64,000 bases of DNA, from positions 204,062-268,061 of the forward strand of contig NZ_JAJOZE010000001.1 in NCBI RefSeq assembly GCF_021166585.1. The letters are read 5' to 3'. Shown here in pieces: positions 17,924 to 27,206 of the stretch (the first letter of the stretch is position 1; every line of letters starts with the position of its first letter). Position numbers and translations under genes: made by a program. The notes beneath the pieces were generated by a model that worked only from the letters and a program-made list of their open reading frames with translations, had not been told where the DNA came from and did no database searches. The stretch is from Metabacillus kandeliae (lineage in GTDB: Bacteria; Bacillota; Bacilli; Bacillales; Bacillaceae).

Positions 17924-20560
17924 TTGACTACAGAAAAAAAGCTTGTGCTGATTGATGGAAACAGCATTGCATACCGTGCCTTTTTTGCATTGCCGCTCCT
18001 TAATAACGACAAGGGCATACATACAAACGCGATTTACGGCTTTACCATGATTTTGATGAAAATATTAGAGGATGAAAAGCCATCCCATATGCTGGTTGCC
18101 TTTGATGCCGGAAAAACCACATTCCGTCATGCAGCCTATAAGGAATACAAAGGCGGCAGGCAAAAAACGCCGCCAGAGCTTTCAGAGCAGTTTCCGTTTA
18201 TCAGAGAGCTGCTTGATGCTTACGGGGTTTCAAGATATGAACTTGAAAATTACGAAGCGGACGATATTATCGGCACCCTGTCCAGGCGGGCTGCAGAAGA
18301 TGGCTTCAAAGTAAAAGTCATTACCGGAGACAAGGATTTAACCCAGCTTGTCACAGATACGGTTACAGTAGACATTACAAGAAAAGGAATTACGGATGTT
18401 GATTCGTATACTCCTGAATTTGTCATGGAAAAGTACGGACTGACTCCTGACCGGATTATAGATATGAAAGGCCTGATGGGTGACGCGTCAGATAACATTC
18501 CAGGCGTTCCCGGCGTAGGCGAAAAAACAGCCATTAAGCTTCTGAAGGAATATGGAACGCTTGAAAAGCTCCTGGAATCGATTGATGAGGTCAGCGGAAA
18601 AAAACTGAAAGAAAAGCTTGAAGAACACCGGGATAGTGCAGTGATGAGCAAAGAGCTCGCCACCATCAAATGCGATGCCCCGATCAGTATCGGAATAGAA
18701 GACATTCCTTATGAAGGCTTTGACAGGGAGCAGCTGATCAAAATATTCAGAGACCTTGGCTTCAATTCGCTGCTTGAAAAGCTCGGCGGAGAGGAAACGG
18801 AAGAAACAGCAGAGATGGAGGAGATCGAATACTCCATTGAGGAAGAAGTCACAGAGACCATGCTGGCTGACGAATCCGCCCTCATCGTTGAAGTGTGGGA
18901 TGATAATTATCATACAAGCAGTATAGAAGGAATTGCGATCGTTAACGAAACTGGGCAATACTTTATCCCTGCAGAAGCAGCATTAAAATCGGAAGTTTTT
19001 ATTAAATGGGCAGAGGATGAAAGCAAAAAGAAAATCGTTTATGATGCAAAAAAATCATCAGTTGCTCTTAAATGGAAAGGCATTAATGTAAAAGGTGCTG
19101 ACTTTGATGTCTTTTTGGCCTCTTATTTGCTGGATCCTTCCGAAACGATTGTCGATGCGGCAAGTATTGCCAAATCGAACGGCATCCGCCTCGTTAAGCC
19201 GGATGAAGCTGTCTATGGCAGAGGTGCAAAACGGAAAGTGCCTGGGCAGGAAGAGCTTGCAGAGCACCTTGTCAGAAAAGGAATGGCTCTCGTGGAACTG
19301 AAAGAAAAGCTGCAGTCAGGCCTTGAGAAAAACAAGCAGCTTGAGCTCTTCAATGAGCTTGAAATGCCGCTGTCGCTTATTTTGGCAGAGGTGGAGGCTC
19401 AGGGAGTAAAAGTGGATGTGCCCCGCTTAAAAGCGATGGGAGAAGACCTGAACCGTCAGCTAAGGGAGCTTGAAGAGAATATTTCCCGCCTTGCAGGTGA
19501 GTCGTTTAATATTAATTCACCAAAGCAGCTTGGAGTGATTTTGTTCGATAAGCTCGGCCTTCCTGCCGCGAAGAAGACAAAAACTGGCTACTCTACTTCT
19601 GCAGATGTGCTTGAAAAGCTTGCAGACAAGCATGAAATTGTCAGAGAAATTCTTCATTACAGACAGCTTGGAAAATTGAACTCTACCTACATTGAAGGCC
19701 TGCTGAAGGTCGTTAATCAGGAAACCCATAAAGTCCATACCCGCTTTAACCAGGCGCTCACGCAGACAGGCCGCCTTAGTTCCACAGATCCGAATCTGCA
19801 GAATATCCCGATCCGCCTTGAAGAGGGCAGGAAAATCAGACAGGCATTTGTTCCTTCTAAAGAAGGCTGGGTTATGTTCGCTGCTGATTATTCGCAGATT
19901 GAGCTCAGGGTTTTGGCGCATATTGCAGATGATGAAAATTTAAAAGAAGCCTTTTTGAATGACATGGACGTTCATACGAAGACAGCGATGGATGTGTTTC
20001 ATGTGGAAAAAGAAGAGGTTACTTCCAACATGCGCAGGCAGGCGAAAGCTGTTAACTTCGGGATTGTTTACGGCATCAGCGATTACGGGCTTTCGCAAAG
20101 CTTGAATATTACAAGAAAAGAAGCAGGCGAATTTATCGACCGCTATCTGAACAGCTTCCAGGGCGTAAAGGAATATATGGATGAATCAATCAGGGACGCC
20201 AAGGAGCATGGCTTTGTGAAAACTCTCCTGAACAGAAGGCGGTACATTCCTGAAATTAACAGCCGAAACTTTAATCTGAGAGGCTTCGCAGAAAGAACAG
20301 CGATGAATACGCCAATCCAGGGCAGTGCGGCAGATATCATTAAAAAGGCTATGATCGATATGGCTTTTCAGCTGAAGGAAAAAAACCTTCAGGCAAAGCT
20401 GCTTCTTCAAGTGCACGATGAATTGATTTTTGAAGCACCTGAAGAAGAAATTAAAGAGCTGGAGAAGCTTGTGCCAGAGGTTATGGAAAATGCAGTAAAG
20501 CTGAATGTTCCGCTGAAAGTGGATTATGCCTATGGCTCTTCCTGGTATGACGCTAAGTAG
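17924..20560 (+). CDS. polA: DNA polymerase I
   Basis: An 878-residue family A polymerase for gap filling and Okazaki fragment processing. Residues 1 to about 290 are the 5' nuclease (LVLIDGNSIAYRAFFALP, YEADDIIG, GDKDLTQL). About 300-470 form the exonuclease-like domain, whose acidic metal-binding residues look degenerate, as in other Bacillus PolA proteins that lack proofreading. The C-terminal polymerase has AADYSQIELR (motif A), the RRQAKAVNFGIVYG helix and QVHDELIF (motif C). TTG 17924 is preferred because GGAGGAAGGG ends just upstream; GTG 17903 precedes that site. mutM follows after 14 bases. Confidence 0.96.
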   Translation: MTTEKKLVLIDGNSIAYRAFFALPLLNNDKGIHTNAIYGFTMILMKILEDEKPSHMLVAFDAGKTTFRHAAYKEYKGGRQKTPPELSEQFPFIRELLDAYGVSRYELENYEADDIIGTLSRRAAEDGFKVKVITGDKDLTQLVTDTVTVDITRKGITDVDSYTPEFVMEKYGLTPDRIIDMKGLMGDASDNIPGVPGVGEKTAIKLLKEYGTLEKLLESIDEVSGKKLKEKLEEHRDSAVMSKELATIKCDAPISIGIEDIPYEGFDREQLIKIFRDLGFNSLLEKLGGEETEETAEMEEIEYSIEEEVTETMLADESALIVEVWDDNYHTSSIEGIAIVNETGQYFIPAEAALKSEVFIKWAEDESKKKIVYDAKKSSVALKWKGINVKGADFDVFLASYLLDPSETIVDAASIAKSNGIRLVKPDEAVYGRGAKRKVPGQEELAEHLVRKGMALVELKEKLQSGLEKNKQLELFNELEMPLSLILAEVEAQGVKVDVPRLKAMGEDLNRQLRELEENISRLAGESFNINSPKQLGVILFDKLGLPAAKKTKTGYSTSADVLEKLADKHEIVREILHYRQLGKLNSTYIEGLLKVVNQETHKVHTRFNQALTQTGRLSSTDPNLQNIPIRLEEGRKIRQAFVPSKEGWVMFAADYSQIELRVLAHIADDENLKEAFLNDMDVHTKTAMDVFHVEKEEVTSNMRRQAKAVNFGIVYGISDYGLSQSLNITRKEAGEFIDRYLNSFQGVKEYMDESIRDAKEHGFVKTLLNRRRYIPEINSRNFNLRGFAERTAMNTPIQGSAADIIKKAMIDMAFQLKEKNLQAKLLLQVHDELIFEAPEEEIKELEKLVPEVMENAVKLNVPLKVDYAYGSSWYDAK

Positions 20561-20574
20561 AAAGAAGGGAAAAC

Positions 20575-21399
20575 ATGCCTGAAATGCCAGAGGTAGAAAC
20601 GGTCAGAAGGACGCTGCTGGACCTTGTAAAAGGAAAAACCGTTAAACAGGTCACAGTCCTTTGGCCAAAGATGATCAAAAAACCTGATGATGCAAAAGAG
20701 TTTCAGGAACTCCTGCGCGGACAGACCATAAGGGATGTAGGCAGGCGCGGTAAATTTCTTTTATTAATCCTGGATGATTATGTTCTCGTATCTCATCTTC
20801 GGATGGAAGGGCGCTATGCGCTTCATCAGCACGGAGATGAACAGGATAAGCACCATCATGTAATGTTTCAATTTACAGACGGAACAGAACTCCGCTATAA
20901 GGATGTCCGGAAATTCGGGACCATGCATCTTTTTAAAAAAGGGATGGAGCAGACAGAGCTGCCGCTTTCACAGCTTGGTCCTGAACCTTTTCAGGAAGAA
21001 TTCACACCAGGCTATCTGGCAGAAAAGCTTAAAAAAACGAAGCGGTTTATTAAGACAGTTCTGCTTGATCAAAGAGTTGTTGTGGGACTCGGAAATATTT
21101 ATGTTGATGAAGCCTTGTTCCGTGCCGGCATTCTTCCTGAGAGGGAAGCTTCATCTCTCAATGAAATCGAGATCCAAAAACTGCACAATGAAATTGCGGC
21201 AACACTGCTTGAAGCCATTAACAGCGGCGGCAGCACAATCCGCTCTTATGTGAATTCCCAGGGCCAAATCGGCTCTTTTCAGCAAAAACTTTATGTGTAC
21301 GGGCGAAAAGGCGAGCCGTGCAAACGGTGCGGCTCAGAAATTTTTAAAAAGACTGTCAGCGGGAGGGGAACCCATTACTGCAAGAACTGCCAAAAATAA
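20575..21399 (+). CDS. mutM: Formamidopyrimidine-DNA glycosylase
   Basis: A 274-residue Fpg/MutM that excises 8-oxoguanine and nicks abasic sites. The mature N-terminus after Met removal is Pro, the catalytic nucleophile, in PEMPEVETVRR (many homologues read PELPEV). The helix-two-turn-helix region contains VVVGLGNIYVDEALF. The C-terminal zinc finger is CKRC...CKNC. It sits directly behind polA, coupling base excision with repair synthesis. Confidence 0.95.
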   Translation: MPEMPEVETVRRTLLDLVKGKTVKQVTVLWPKMIKKPDDAKEFQELLRGQTIRDVGRRGKFLLLILDDYVLVSHLRMEGRYALHQHGDEQDKHHHVMFQFTDGTELRYKDVRKFGTMHLFKKGMEQTELPLSQLGPEPFQEEFTPGYLAEKLKKTKRFIKTVLLDQRVVVGLGNIYVDEALFRAGILPEREASSLNEIEIQKLHNEIAATLLEAINSGGSTIRSYVNSQGQIGSFQQKLYVYGRKGEPCKRCGSEIFKKTVSGRGTHYCKNCQK

Positions 21400-21480
21400 A
21401 TAACAGCTGTACAAACCCTGTGTTTAACTCTTTTTGGGCAAAAGTCATATACTGTATTAGTTTTGTCAGAAAGGGGCAGG

Positions 21481-22119
21481 GTGACGTTGATATCATTGCA
21501 GCTATTTATTTTAGCAGCAGCTGTCAGCCTTGACAGCTTTTCAGTAGGGTTCACGTATGGGCTGCGCCAAACGAAAATACCGGGGAAATCCATCTTTATC
21601 ATTGGATGCTGTTCGGCGGCAAGCCTTTTGATTGCGATGTTTTTAGGCCATGCGCTGGCAGCAATGTTTCCTGAAAATATTACGAAGGAGCTTGGGGGTT
21701 ACATTCTGATCGGAATCGGCCTCTGGGTACTGATCCAATTTTTCCTTCCTGAAAAAGAACATCAATGCCAGGAAAATGAAAAAACACTTCTTAACTTTGA
21801 AATTAAATCATTGGGGATTGTCATTCATATTTTAAGAAAGCCATCGTGTGCTGATATTGATAAATCAGGAGCGATCAATGGAGTGGAAGCCCTGCTCCTC
21901 GGCCTTGCATTATCCCTTGATTCGTTTGGGGCAGGGTTTGGAGCAGCGCTTCTCGGCTACTCGCCGTTCATTTTATGTATAGCAGTTGCTTTGATGAGCT
22001 CCTTGTTTCTCCTGATGGGCCTTCGCTCAGGAAGGCTGTTTTCAGGATTGTCTTGGCTTGAAAAATTCACGTTTATACCAGGGATTCTGCTGATTTTAAT
22101 TGGAATCTGGAAACTGTAG
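21481..22119 (+). CDS. ytaF: Sporulation membrane protein YtaF
   Basis: About 212 residues with six hydrophobic segments arranged as two similar halves, each carrying an LSLDSF/VSLDSFSVGF acidic motif inside a membrane helix. This is the MntP/YtaF-like pattern. B. subtilis YtaF is a sporulation-associated membrane protein of unknown transport role. GTG 21481 is chosen because AAAGGGG lies a few bases upstream; TTG 21463 and TTG 21487 are alternatives. coaE starts 10 bases downstream. Confidence 0.85.
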   Translation: MTLISLQLFILAAAVSLDSFSVGFTYGLRQTKIPGKSIFIIGCCSAASLLIAMFLGHALAAMFPENITKELGGYILIGIGLWVLIQFFLPEKEHQCQENEKTLLNFEIKSLGIVIHILRKPSCADIDKSGAINGVEALLLGLALSLDSFGAGFGAALLGYSPFILCIAVALMSSLFLLMGLRSGRLFSGLSWLEKFTFIPGILLILIGIWKL

Positions 22120-22129
22120 GGGGCATAGC

Positions 22130-22726
22130 ATGACACTTGTAATAGGGCTCACAGGAGGCATCGCCAGCGGAAAAAGCACTGTCTCGGGCATGATCAGGGA
22201 CTGGGGATATCCCATTGTTGATGCAGATGTAATCGCAAAGGAAGCCGTTGATCAGGGCAAGCCGGCCTATGACCAAATTGCTGCTGCTTTTGGCGGTGCT
22301 GTTCTCAAGGAGGATGGCGCCATCGACAGGCAAAAGCTTGGAAGCATTATTTTTCAGGATTCAGAAAAGAGGCAGCTTTTAAACAGCATTGTTCATCCTG
22401 CAGTCAGGGAAGAAATGCTTAAACAGCGCGATGAAGCGAAAGCGAATGGCGAAAAAGCGGTCATTCTCGATATCCCTCTTTTGTTTGAGAGCAAGCTGTC
22501 CCACTTTGCTGACAGGACATTATTGGTCTGGGTAAGCGAAAATGTCCAGCTGGAGAGGCTGACTGGGAGAAATGGCTATACGGAAGAAGAGGCAAAGATG
22601 AGAATTTCTTCGCAAATGCCGCTGGAGGAAAAGAAAGCACTTGCCGATGCCATTATTGATAATAACGGCACACTGAAGCAAACAAAGGAACAGCTGAAAA
22701 TGCTTTTTGAAAAATGGGGTCTTTAA
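22130..22726 (+). CDS. coaE: Dephospho-CoA kinase
   Basis: A 198-residue kinase for the last step of coenzyme A synthesis. The P-loop GLTGGIASGKST is at residues about 7-18. The family's DADVIAKE and LDIPLLFES motifs follow. ATG 22130 has AGGGGG upstream; the longer frame to 22100 would overlap ytaF without a site. It is the last gene of the polA-mutM-ytaF-coaE run. Confidence 0.95.
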   Translation: MTLVIGLTGGIASGKSTVSGMIRDWGYPIVDADVIAKEAVDQGKPAYDQIAAAFGGAVLKEDGAIDRQKLGSIIFQDSEKRQLLNSIVHPAVREEMLKQRDEAKANGEKAVILDIPLLFESKLSHFADRTLLVWVSENVQLERLTGRNGYTEEEAKMRISSQMPLEEKKALADAIIDNNGTLKQTKEQLKMLFEKWGL

Positions 22727-22756
22727 GGAGCAATCTATCTGATTGCTCTTTTTCTT
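22726..22756 (+). terminator. Intrinsic terminator after coaE
   Basis: GAGCAATC pairs with GATTGCTC around a five-base loop, followed by a T-rich tail. Confidence 0.88.
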
Positions 22757-22872
22757 TTGGAATTTAATGAAGGTGCATGTCCGATGAGGTGATCTAAATG
22801 AGTTATACAATTTCTAAATAACACCGCCTTTTTTAGGAAAAATAAGCGCTTTCATCTTTCCATTCCGTCTAT

Positions 22873-22884
22873 ATGTGATATACT
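22873..22884 (+). promoter_or_regulatory. gapB promoter with CcpN-like box
   Basis: TGATATACT is an extended -10 (TATACT at 22879-22884) without a clear -35. The overlapping TATGTGATATA matches the CcpN box TRTGHYATAYW except at one base. CcpN represses gluconeogenic gapB and pckA in B. subtilis; applying this here is inference. Confidence 0.45.
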
Positions 22885-22938
22885 AATTAAGGGAAAGCGA
22901 ACAAGAGTATAACACAAAAGCCGGAAGGAGCAATTCAT

Positions 22939-23964
22939 TTGAAAGCAAACGTTGCTATTAATGGGTTTGGCCGCATTGGGAGAATGGTGTTTCGTAAAAT
23001 GATGATGGATGAAAAGGTGAATGTAAAGGCCATTAATGCCAGTTATCCGGCAGAAACGCTGGCGCATTTAATTAAGTATGATACAAATCATGGACGTTTT
23101 GATGGAGAGGTTATCCCAGCAGGCGACCATTTAATTGTGAACGGACATAAAGTAGCGCTCTTAAGCAGCAGAAATCCTGCTGAGCTTCCTTGGGGAGAGC
23201 TGAATATAGATATCGTAGTCGAAGCAACAGGAAAGTTTAATTCACGGGAAAAAGCCATTGCACATGTGGAAGCAGGAGCAAAAAAAGTCATTCTGACAGC
23301 ACCCGGCAAAAATGAAGACATTACCATTGTGATGGGCGTCAATGAAGAAATGTACGAAAGCAGCCTTCATACGATCATTTCCAATGCCTCCTGTACGACC
23401 AATTGCCTTGCGCCAGTAGTCAAAGTGCTTGATGAGGCGTTTGGGATTGAGAATGGCTTAATGACCACGATTCATTCCTATACAAATGATCAGAAAAATA
23501 TTGATAATCCGCATAAAGATTTAAGAAGAGCGAGAGCCTGCGGCCAGTCTATCATCCCGACAACAACTGGTGCAGCAAAAGCATTGAGTCTTGTGCTGCC
23601 GCATTTGCAGGGAAAACTCCACGGCATGGCGCTCCGCGTGCCGACTCCGAATGTTTCGCTTGTTGATCTTGTTGTGGATGTTAAACGGGATGTAACGGCA
23701 GCAGAGGTCAATCATGCCTTCTATGAGGCATCAAAAGGCATGCTGAACGGCATAATTGAATTCACGGAAGAACCGCTTGTTTCCGTAGATTTTAACACCA
23801 ATCCTCATTCAGCGATTATCGATGGCCTGTCCACAATGGTCATGGAAGACCGCAAAATAAAAGTGCTTGCCTGGTACGACAATGAATGGGGCTATTCCTG
23901 CAGAGTTTGTGATCTTGTCAGCCTTGTTGCTGCTGAAAGTACGAAACTCTCTATTGTATCCTGA
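22939..23964 (+). CDS. gapB: Glyceraldehyde-3-phosphate dehydrogenase, gluconeogenic (GapB type)
   Basis: A 341-residue GAPDH that in the B. subtilis GapB type works in the gluconeogenic direction and prefers NADP. It shows NGFGRIGRMVFRK, the catalytic Cys in SNASCTTNCLAP, the catalytic His in TTIHSYTNDQ, and WYDNEWGYS. Assignment to GapB rather than GapA rests on sequence and on location between coaE and speD. The start is TTG 22939 with GGAAGGAG upstream. A perfect terminator follows. Confidence 0.93.
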   Translation: MKANVAINGFGRIGRMVFRKMMMDEKVNVKAINASYPAETLAHLIKYDTNHGRFDGEVIPAGDHLIVNGHKVALLSSRNPAELPWGELNIDIVVEATGKFNSREKAIAHVEAGAKKVILTAPGKNEDITIVMGVNEEMYESSLHTIISNASCTTNCLAPVVKVLDEAFGIENGLMTTIHSYTNDQKNIDNPHKDLRRARACGQSIIPTTTGAAKALSLVLPHLQGKLHGMALRVPTPNVSLVDLVVDVKRDVTAAEVNHAFYEASKGMLNGIIEFTEEPLVSVDFNTNPHSAIIDGLSTMVMEDRKIKVLAWYDNEWGYSCRVCDLVSLVAAESTKLSIVS

Positions 23965-23970
23965 TCATAC

Positions 23971-24007
23971 AAAAAAGCATCCAGCTGGCAGCTGGATGCT
24001 TTTTGCT
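23971..24007. terminator. Bidirectional terminator between gapB and the MFS gene
   Basis: AAAAAGCATCCAGCTG and its near-perfect complement form a long stem with A and T flanks on either side. Confidence 0.93.
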
Positions 24008-24009
24008 TT

Positions 24010-25659
24010 TTATTTGCTATGAGTTTCTGCAGGTGCTGCGAGGTGCAAGACTTCTTCTCTTTTCGCTGCTTTTTGCTCTTCTTTCCTGACAAGGGCCCTG
24101 CCTTTGCCAGTCAGCATTTTTCCGATAGAGGCAGTCAGAGTAATAATGCCAAGCCACATTAGAATGGTAAAGAGGTCGTTGTAGGAATTCAGCAGTGAAA
24201 GCTTTTGCGCCTGGCCTCCAATAACCTGTGCAGCGTGAGCTTTTGCATCGGCAAGACCTGCGCCGTTCTGAGCCATATAATTCCTAACCATCGTATTCAT
24301 TTGATCACTGGTGACAGGATCATCAAGTGAGACCTCGCCGCGGATGGTTTCATAGTGAAAGGCATTCCTTGAGAGCACATACCATCCAAGAAATGGAGCC
24401 ATCACTGCCCCAAGCAGGTTTCTGACAAAGTGAAGCGAAACTGACCGCATTCCGGCATAGTGCAGATCTCCGGCAAGGGCTGTGCCGAGCGCTCCTGACA
24501 CAAGCGTCATGCTGATGCCGCCGCCAAGAATGGCAAATTGGAAGCACAGCATGGAAAGGGACGCATGATCAGAAAGAGTTCTCCACTGAAAAGTAACAAT
24601 CACTATGGCGGAGGAACCGAGCACACCTAACAATCCCGCTCCAAGCCTGTCATAAAAGAGTGTGCAGATACAAGCGGAAATCAATACTCCAACGTACAGC
24701 CAAATATAAAAGTTGGTCATGGATCCGAAGGTGGCCCCTTGTATGTTCCGTAAATAACCGTTCATGCCAGCAAGTGAAATGATAAAGGAAACATGGGCCA
24801 CAATGGCCATCAGCAGCCCGAACACGGGTTTAGCTCCCTTTAATGCTCGAAAGGGAACGAGCGGGTTCTCTGAGTAATAATCCACAAATACAAACAAAGC
24901 CAAAAGAACGAGTGCACCGGCCAAAAATGGCCACACCAAAATCGAATGAAAACCCTGATCCTGCAAATTCAGAAGCGGAAAGGAGAAAAGGAACGAAATG
25001 GCTGCGAGCAGTGCAATGCCCTTTTTATCGAGTTTCCGCTTGTCCAGTGCCTGCTTATCATCTGAAGGGAGCAGAATACCCCCCACCAGAAGGCAAAGAG
25101 CTGACGTCACCATGCTTGCAATAAAGAGCCAGCGCCAGCTGTCCACATCAAGCGAAATGGCCCCAGTGAAAGCGCCGAAGGCTGAAGAACCGAACAATCC
25201 CCCAATCGCCACCAGCAGGAACGTATTTCGGATTCCGTTCGGAAAAGATCGCAGGCTGACCGGCAAAATGGTCAGAAAAATAATGCCTGAGCTTAATCCT
25301 TGAATAACTCTCCCAAAAACAAAAACCGTTAAATTCGGAGAAAGAAAGTTAATGACAGATCCGGCCAGGAAAATGGAAACAAGCGTCATATAGCATAATT
25401 TCAATCCATATTTCCTGCTTAGAACAGGTCCGAGCGGGACGCCTAGCGCAAAGGCCAGATTGGATAAAATAGAAGGCATGAGCATGCCGTTATTGCTTGC
25501 TGCAAAGCCGTTCTGAATGATAATTTGGTTCATCGTATAAGATAAATTCAAAAAATATTGCGGACCGATGGAAAAGATCGTCAAAAAGGAGATGACGAGA
25601 AATTTAGGAATCGACAGCTCCCTTCCCCCAGTGTTCACTTTAAAATGTGTTTCTTCCAA
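24010..25659 (-). CDS. MFS transporter, DHA2 (EmrB/QacA-like), 14 membrane segments
   Basis: A 549-residue major facilitator protein with about 14 hydrophobic helices and the DHA2-style motif LGPVLSRKYG after helix 2, followed by GRVIQGLSSGIIF. The C-terminus is basic and cytosolic (KAAKREEVLH). It probably exports drugs or other small compounds by proton exchange; the substrate is unknown. It starts at TTG (25657-25659 on the complement) with GGAGG upstream and is divergent from a MarR gene across a shared palindrome. B. subtilis lacks this pair at this position, so it looks like an insertion between gapB and speD. Confidence 0.85.
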   Translation of the reverse strand: MEETHFKVNTGGRELSIPKFLVISFLTIFSIGPQYFLNLSYTMNQIIIQNGFAASNNGMLMPSILSNLAFALGVPLGPVLSRKYGLKLCYMTLVSIFLAGSVINFLSPNLTVFVFGRVIQGLSSGIIFLTILPVSLRSFPNGIRNTFLLVAIGGLFGSSAFGAFTGAISLDVDSWRWLFIASMVTSALCLLVGGILLPSDDKQALDKRKLDKKGIALLAAISFLFSFPLLNLQDQGFHSILVWPFLAGALVLLALFVFVDYYSENPLVPFRALKGAKPVFGLLMAIVAHVSFIISLAGMNGYLRNIQGATFGSMTNFYIWLYVGVLISACICTLFYDRLGAGLLGVLGSSAIVIVTFQWRTLSDHASLSMLCFQFAILGGGISMTLVSGALGTALAGDLHYAGMRSVSLHFVRNLLGAVMAPFLGWYVLSRNAFHYETIRGEVSLDDPVTSDQMNTMVRNYMAQNGAGLADAKAHAAQVIGGQAQKLSLLNSYNDLFTILMWLGIITLTASIGKMLTGKGRALVRKEEQKAAKREEVLHLAAPAETHSK

Positions 25660-25686
25660 GATAATTCCTCCTGAAATCTTTTACGT

Positions 25687-25713
25687 TTGTATAGTACAAG
25701 TTGTATTATACAA
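25687..25713. promoter_or_regulatory. 27-bp palindromic operator between MFS and MarR genes
   Basis: TTGTATA-G-TACAA-G-TTGTA-T-TATACAA is symmetric around 25700 with one mismatched pair. A minus-strand TATAAT (25705-25710) lies inside it. It is a likely MarR target that would shut both divergent genes. Confidence 0.75.
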
Positions 25714-25843
25714 TATAATAAAAGGAATTCAAGATGCCTGTTTGCCATTGGCTGCAATTGCAGACCAGGGGCTGGATGACCCGGGTATGCTTGCCATATA
25801 ATGATGAAAGAAACTTTTTTTTGCAGGAATGAGGGAAAGAATC

Positions 25844-26269
25844 ATGAAGGGGACTATAGAAAAAATAGAACATGAAATCGCGCTCTTAAGCCGGCTGACT
25901 GCTGCTTTAAATCCGAAAAATGCGAGACTCGACAGATCCGGCTATCTGCTTCTGAGCAAGCTTGTCACAAGCAGTCCTCAAGCAATCAATGCGATGGCAG
26001 AGGATTTAAAGCTGAACGTTTCAACAGCAAGCAGACAGGTTGCTGCTTTGGAAGAAAAGGGGTTTGTCCGCCGCTTTCCTGATAGCAGCAATAAGCGGAT
26101 CAGCCTGATTGATATTACGGACCAAGGGGAAACCGTTTACCGGCAGGTAAAAAAAAGCAGGGCCGAAGCTTATACAGAAATTTTAAGAAATTGGACGGAA
26201 GAAGATTTAAGAGTGCTGGAAAAAATGCTTGGAAGACTGACAGAATCCCTTCTTGACTGGGAGCCTTGA
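25844..26269 (+). CDS. MarR family transcriptional regulator
   Basis: A 141-residue MarR-type repressor. The winged helix includes SPQAINAMAEDLKLNVSTA, RQVAALEEKGFVRR and the wing SNKRISLIDITDQG. ATG 25844 has GAGGG seven bases upstream; the in-frame ATG at 25829 sits only two bases after its best purine run. Divergent orientation to the MFS pump and the palindrome between them indicate that it controls the pump in response to a ligand. Confidence 0.9.
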   Translation: MKGTIEKIEHEIALLSRLTAALNPKNARLDRSGYLLLSKLVTSSPQAINAMAEDLKLNVSTASRQVAALEEKGFVRRFPDSSNKRISLIDITDQGETVYRQVKKSRAEAYTEILRNWTEEDLRVLEKMLGRLTESLLDWEP

Positions 26270-26383
26270 CAACCCTTTATGTTTAGCGCTGTTCATACAG
26301 GATAAAGAAAAGATAAGGGAAAGAAACAAGAAAAAGGGATCTGGAAAGCCTGAAAAAATGGGTTTATTTTTTGCGAAAGTATG

Positions 26384-26412
26384 TTGCAAAAACTCCCCAT
26401 AGGAAGTATACT
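26384..26412 (+). promoter_or_regulatory. speD promoter
   Basis: TTGCAA (26384-26389), 17-bp spacer, TATACT (26407-26412). Predicted start near 26419, leaving a leader of about 140 nt. Confidence 0.8.
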
Positions 26413-26418
26413 ATTTTT

Positions 26419-26560
26419 CGTGAACTTCTTATAAGCAGGTTTTGCGGCTACTTAAAGGGTTAGGACCTCTTTGGACTAACTTTCCCCCGTGGTAGGACAG
26501 CATACCAAGATGCGAAGGACTTCATGCAGTTTAAACTTTATTAAGGGGGAAAAATGTAAT
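26419..26560 (+). ncRNA. Long structured leader of speD mRNA (candidate)
   Basis: The leader contains hairpin one: GTTAG (26459-26463) with CTAAC (26476-26480), extended by CC/GG and outer AAA/TTT. Hairpin two is TGGTA (26490-26494) with TACCA (26503-26507). There is no terminator-like T run. It could be a cis-regulatory element responding to polyamines or S-adenosylmethionine, but it matches no class I can name. Confidence 0.4.
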
Positions 26561-26941
26561 ATGGAAACAATTGGACGCCACGTAATCTCGGAGCTTTGGG
26601 GATGCGATTTTGATAAGTTGAATGACATGGAATATATTGAAAAAACGTTTGTAAATGCAGCACTGAAATCTGGTGCTGAAGTGCGCGAAGTAGCCTTTCA
26701 TAAATTTGCACCGCAGGGAGTCAGCGGGGTTGTCATTATCTCTGAATCACATTTGACTATTCACAGCTTTCCTGAACATGGTTATGCAAGCATTGATGTT
26801 TATACATGCGGAGATTTAAATCCTAACATTGCAGCAGATTATATTGCAGAAGCACTCAATGCGCAGACTCGCGAAAACATTGAAATCCCTCGCGGCATGG
26901 GTCCTGTTCAAGTAAAACAGGCTCAAGCAAAAGTACTCTAA
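26561..26941 (+). CDS. speD: S-adenosylmethionine decarboxylase proenzyme
   Basis: A 126-residue prokaryotic class 1B AdoMet decarboxylase, which supplies the aminopropyl group for spermidine. The proenzyme self-cleaves between Glu62 and Ser63 in [16 protein letters not shown] to make the pyruvoyl cofactor; the catalytic His and Cys (VYTCGDL) are present. Length and sequence match B. subtilis SpeD. ATG 26561 is chosen by homology; the longer open frame to 26489 runs through the leader hairpins. A separate promoter and terminator make it monocistronic. Confidence 0.95.
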   Translation: METIGRHVISELWGCDFDKLNDMEYIEKTFVNAALKSGAEVREVAFHKFAPQGVSGVVIISESHLTIHSFPEHGYASIDVYTCGDLNPNIAADYIAEALNAQTRENIEIPRGMGPVQVKQAQAKVL

Positions 26942-26993
26942 CTAAGCCGCTTTGACTTTGGTATGATGATCATATTGGATATAAGTTTTGGAC

Positions 26994-27028
26994 GGAGGTG
27001 TGAAGATTCTTTCACACCTCTTTTGATT
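26994..27028 (+). terminator. Intrinsic terminator after speD
   Basis: GAGGTGTGAA (26995-27004) and TTCACACCTC (27011-27020) pair perfectly, then TTTTG. Confidence 0.92.
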
Positions 27029-27206
27029 TTGGGAAAAATTCAGTATAATAATATGATAAAAGCCTGACGAAGAACGGAACAAAATAAAATACATATCTTT
27101 TATTTGATAAAAAAATAAATCTTTGCTGAACCAGCTGTGATTTAAGGGCGGTACTGATTTTAGTTCAAGCAGTTAGATCAGAAACAAAGGAAAAGGAGCA
27201 GCCTAC

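Noticed and set aside
17593-17955. 120-codon frame starting at GTG 17593 after phoR
   Set aside because: It runs through a strong terminator and the dispersed repeat and into the polA start; composition is not protein-like.
22798-22821. Seven-codon frame (MSYTISK) after coaE with AGGTGATC upstream
   Set aside because: Too short to support as a gene; no leader-peptide features such as attenuator pairing were seen.
25752-25763. CTGCAATTGCAG palindrome upstream of the MarR gene
   Set aside because: Only 12 bp and off-centre from the promoters; the 27-bp palindrome nearby is a far better operator candidate.
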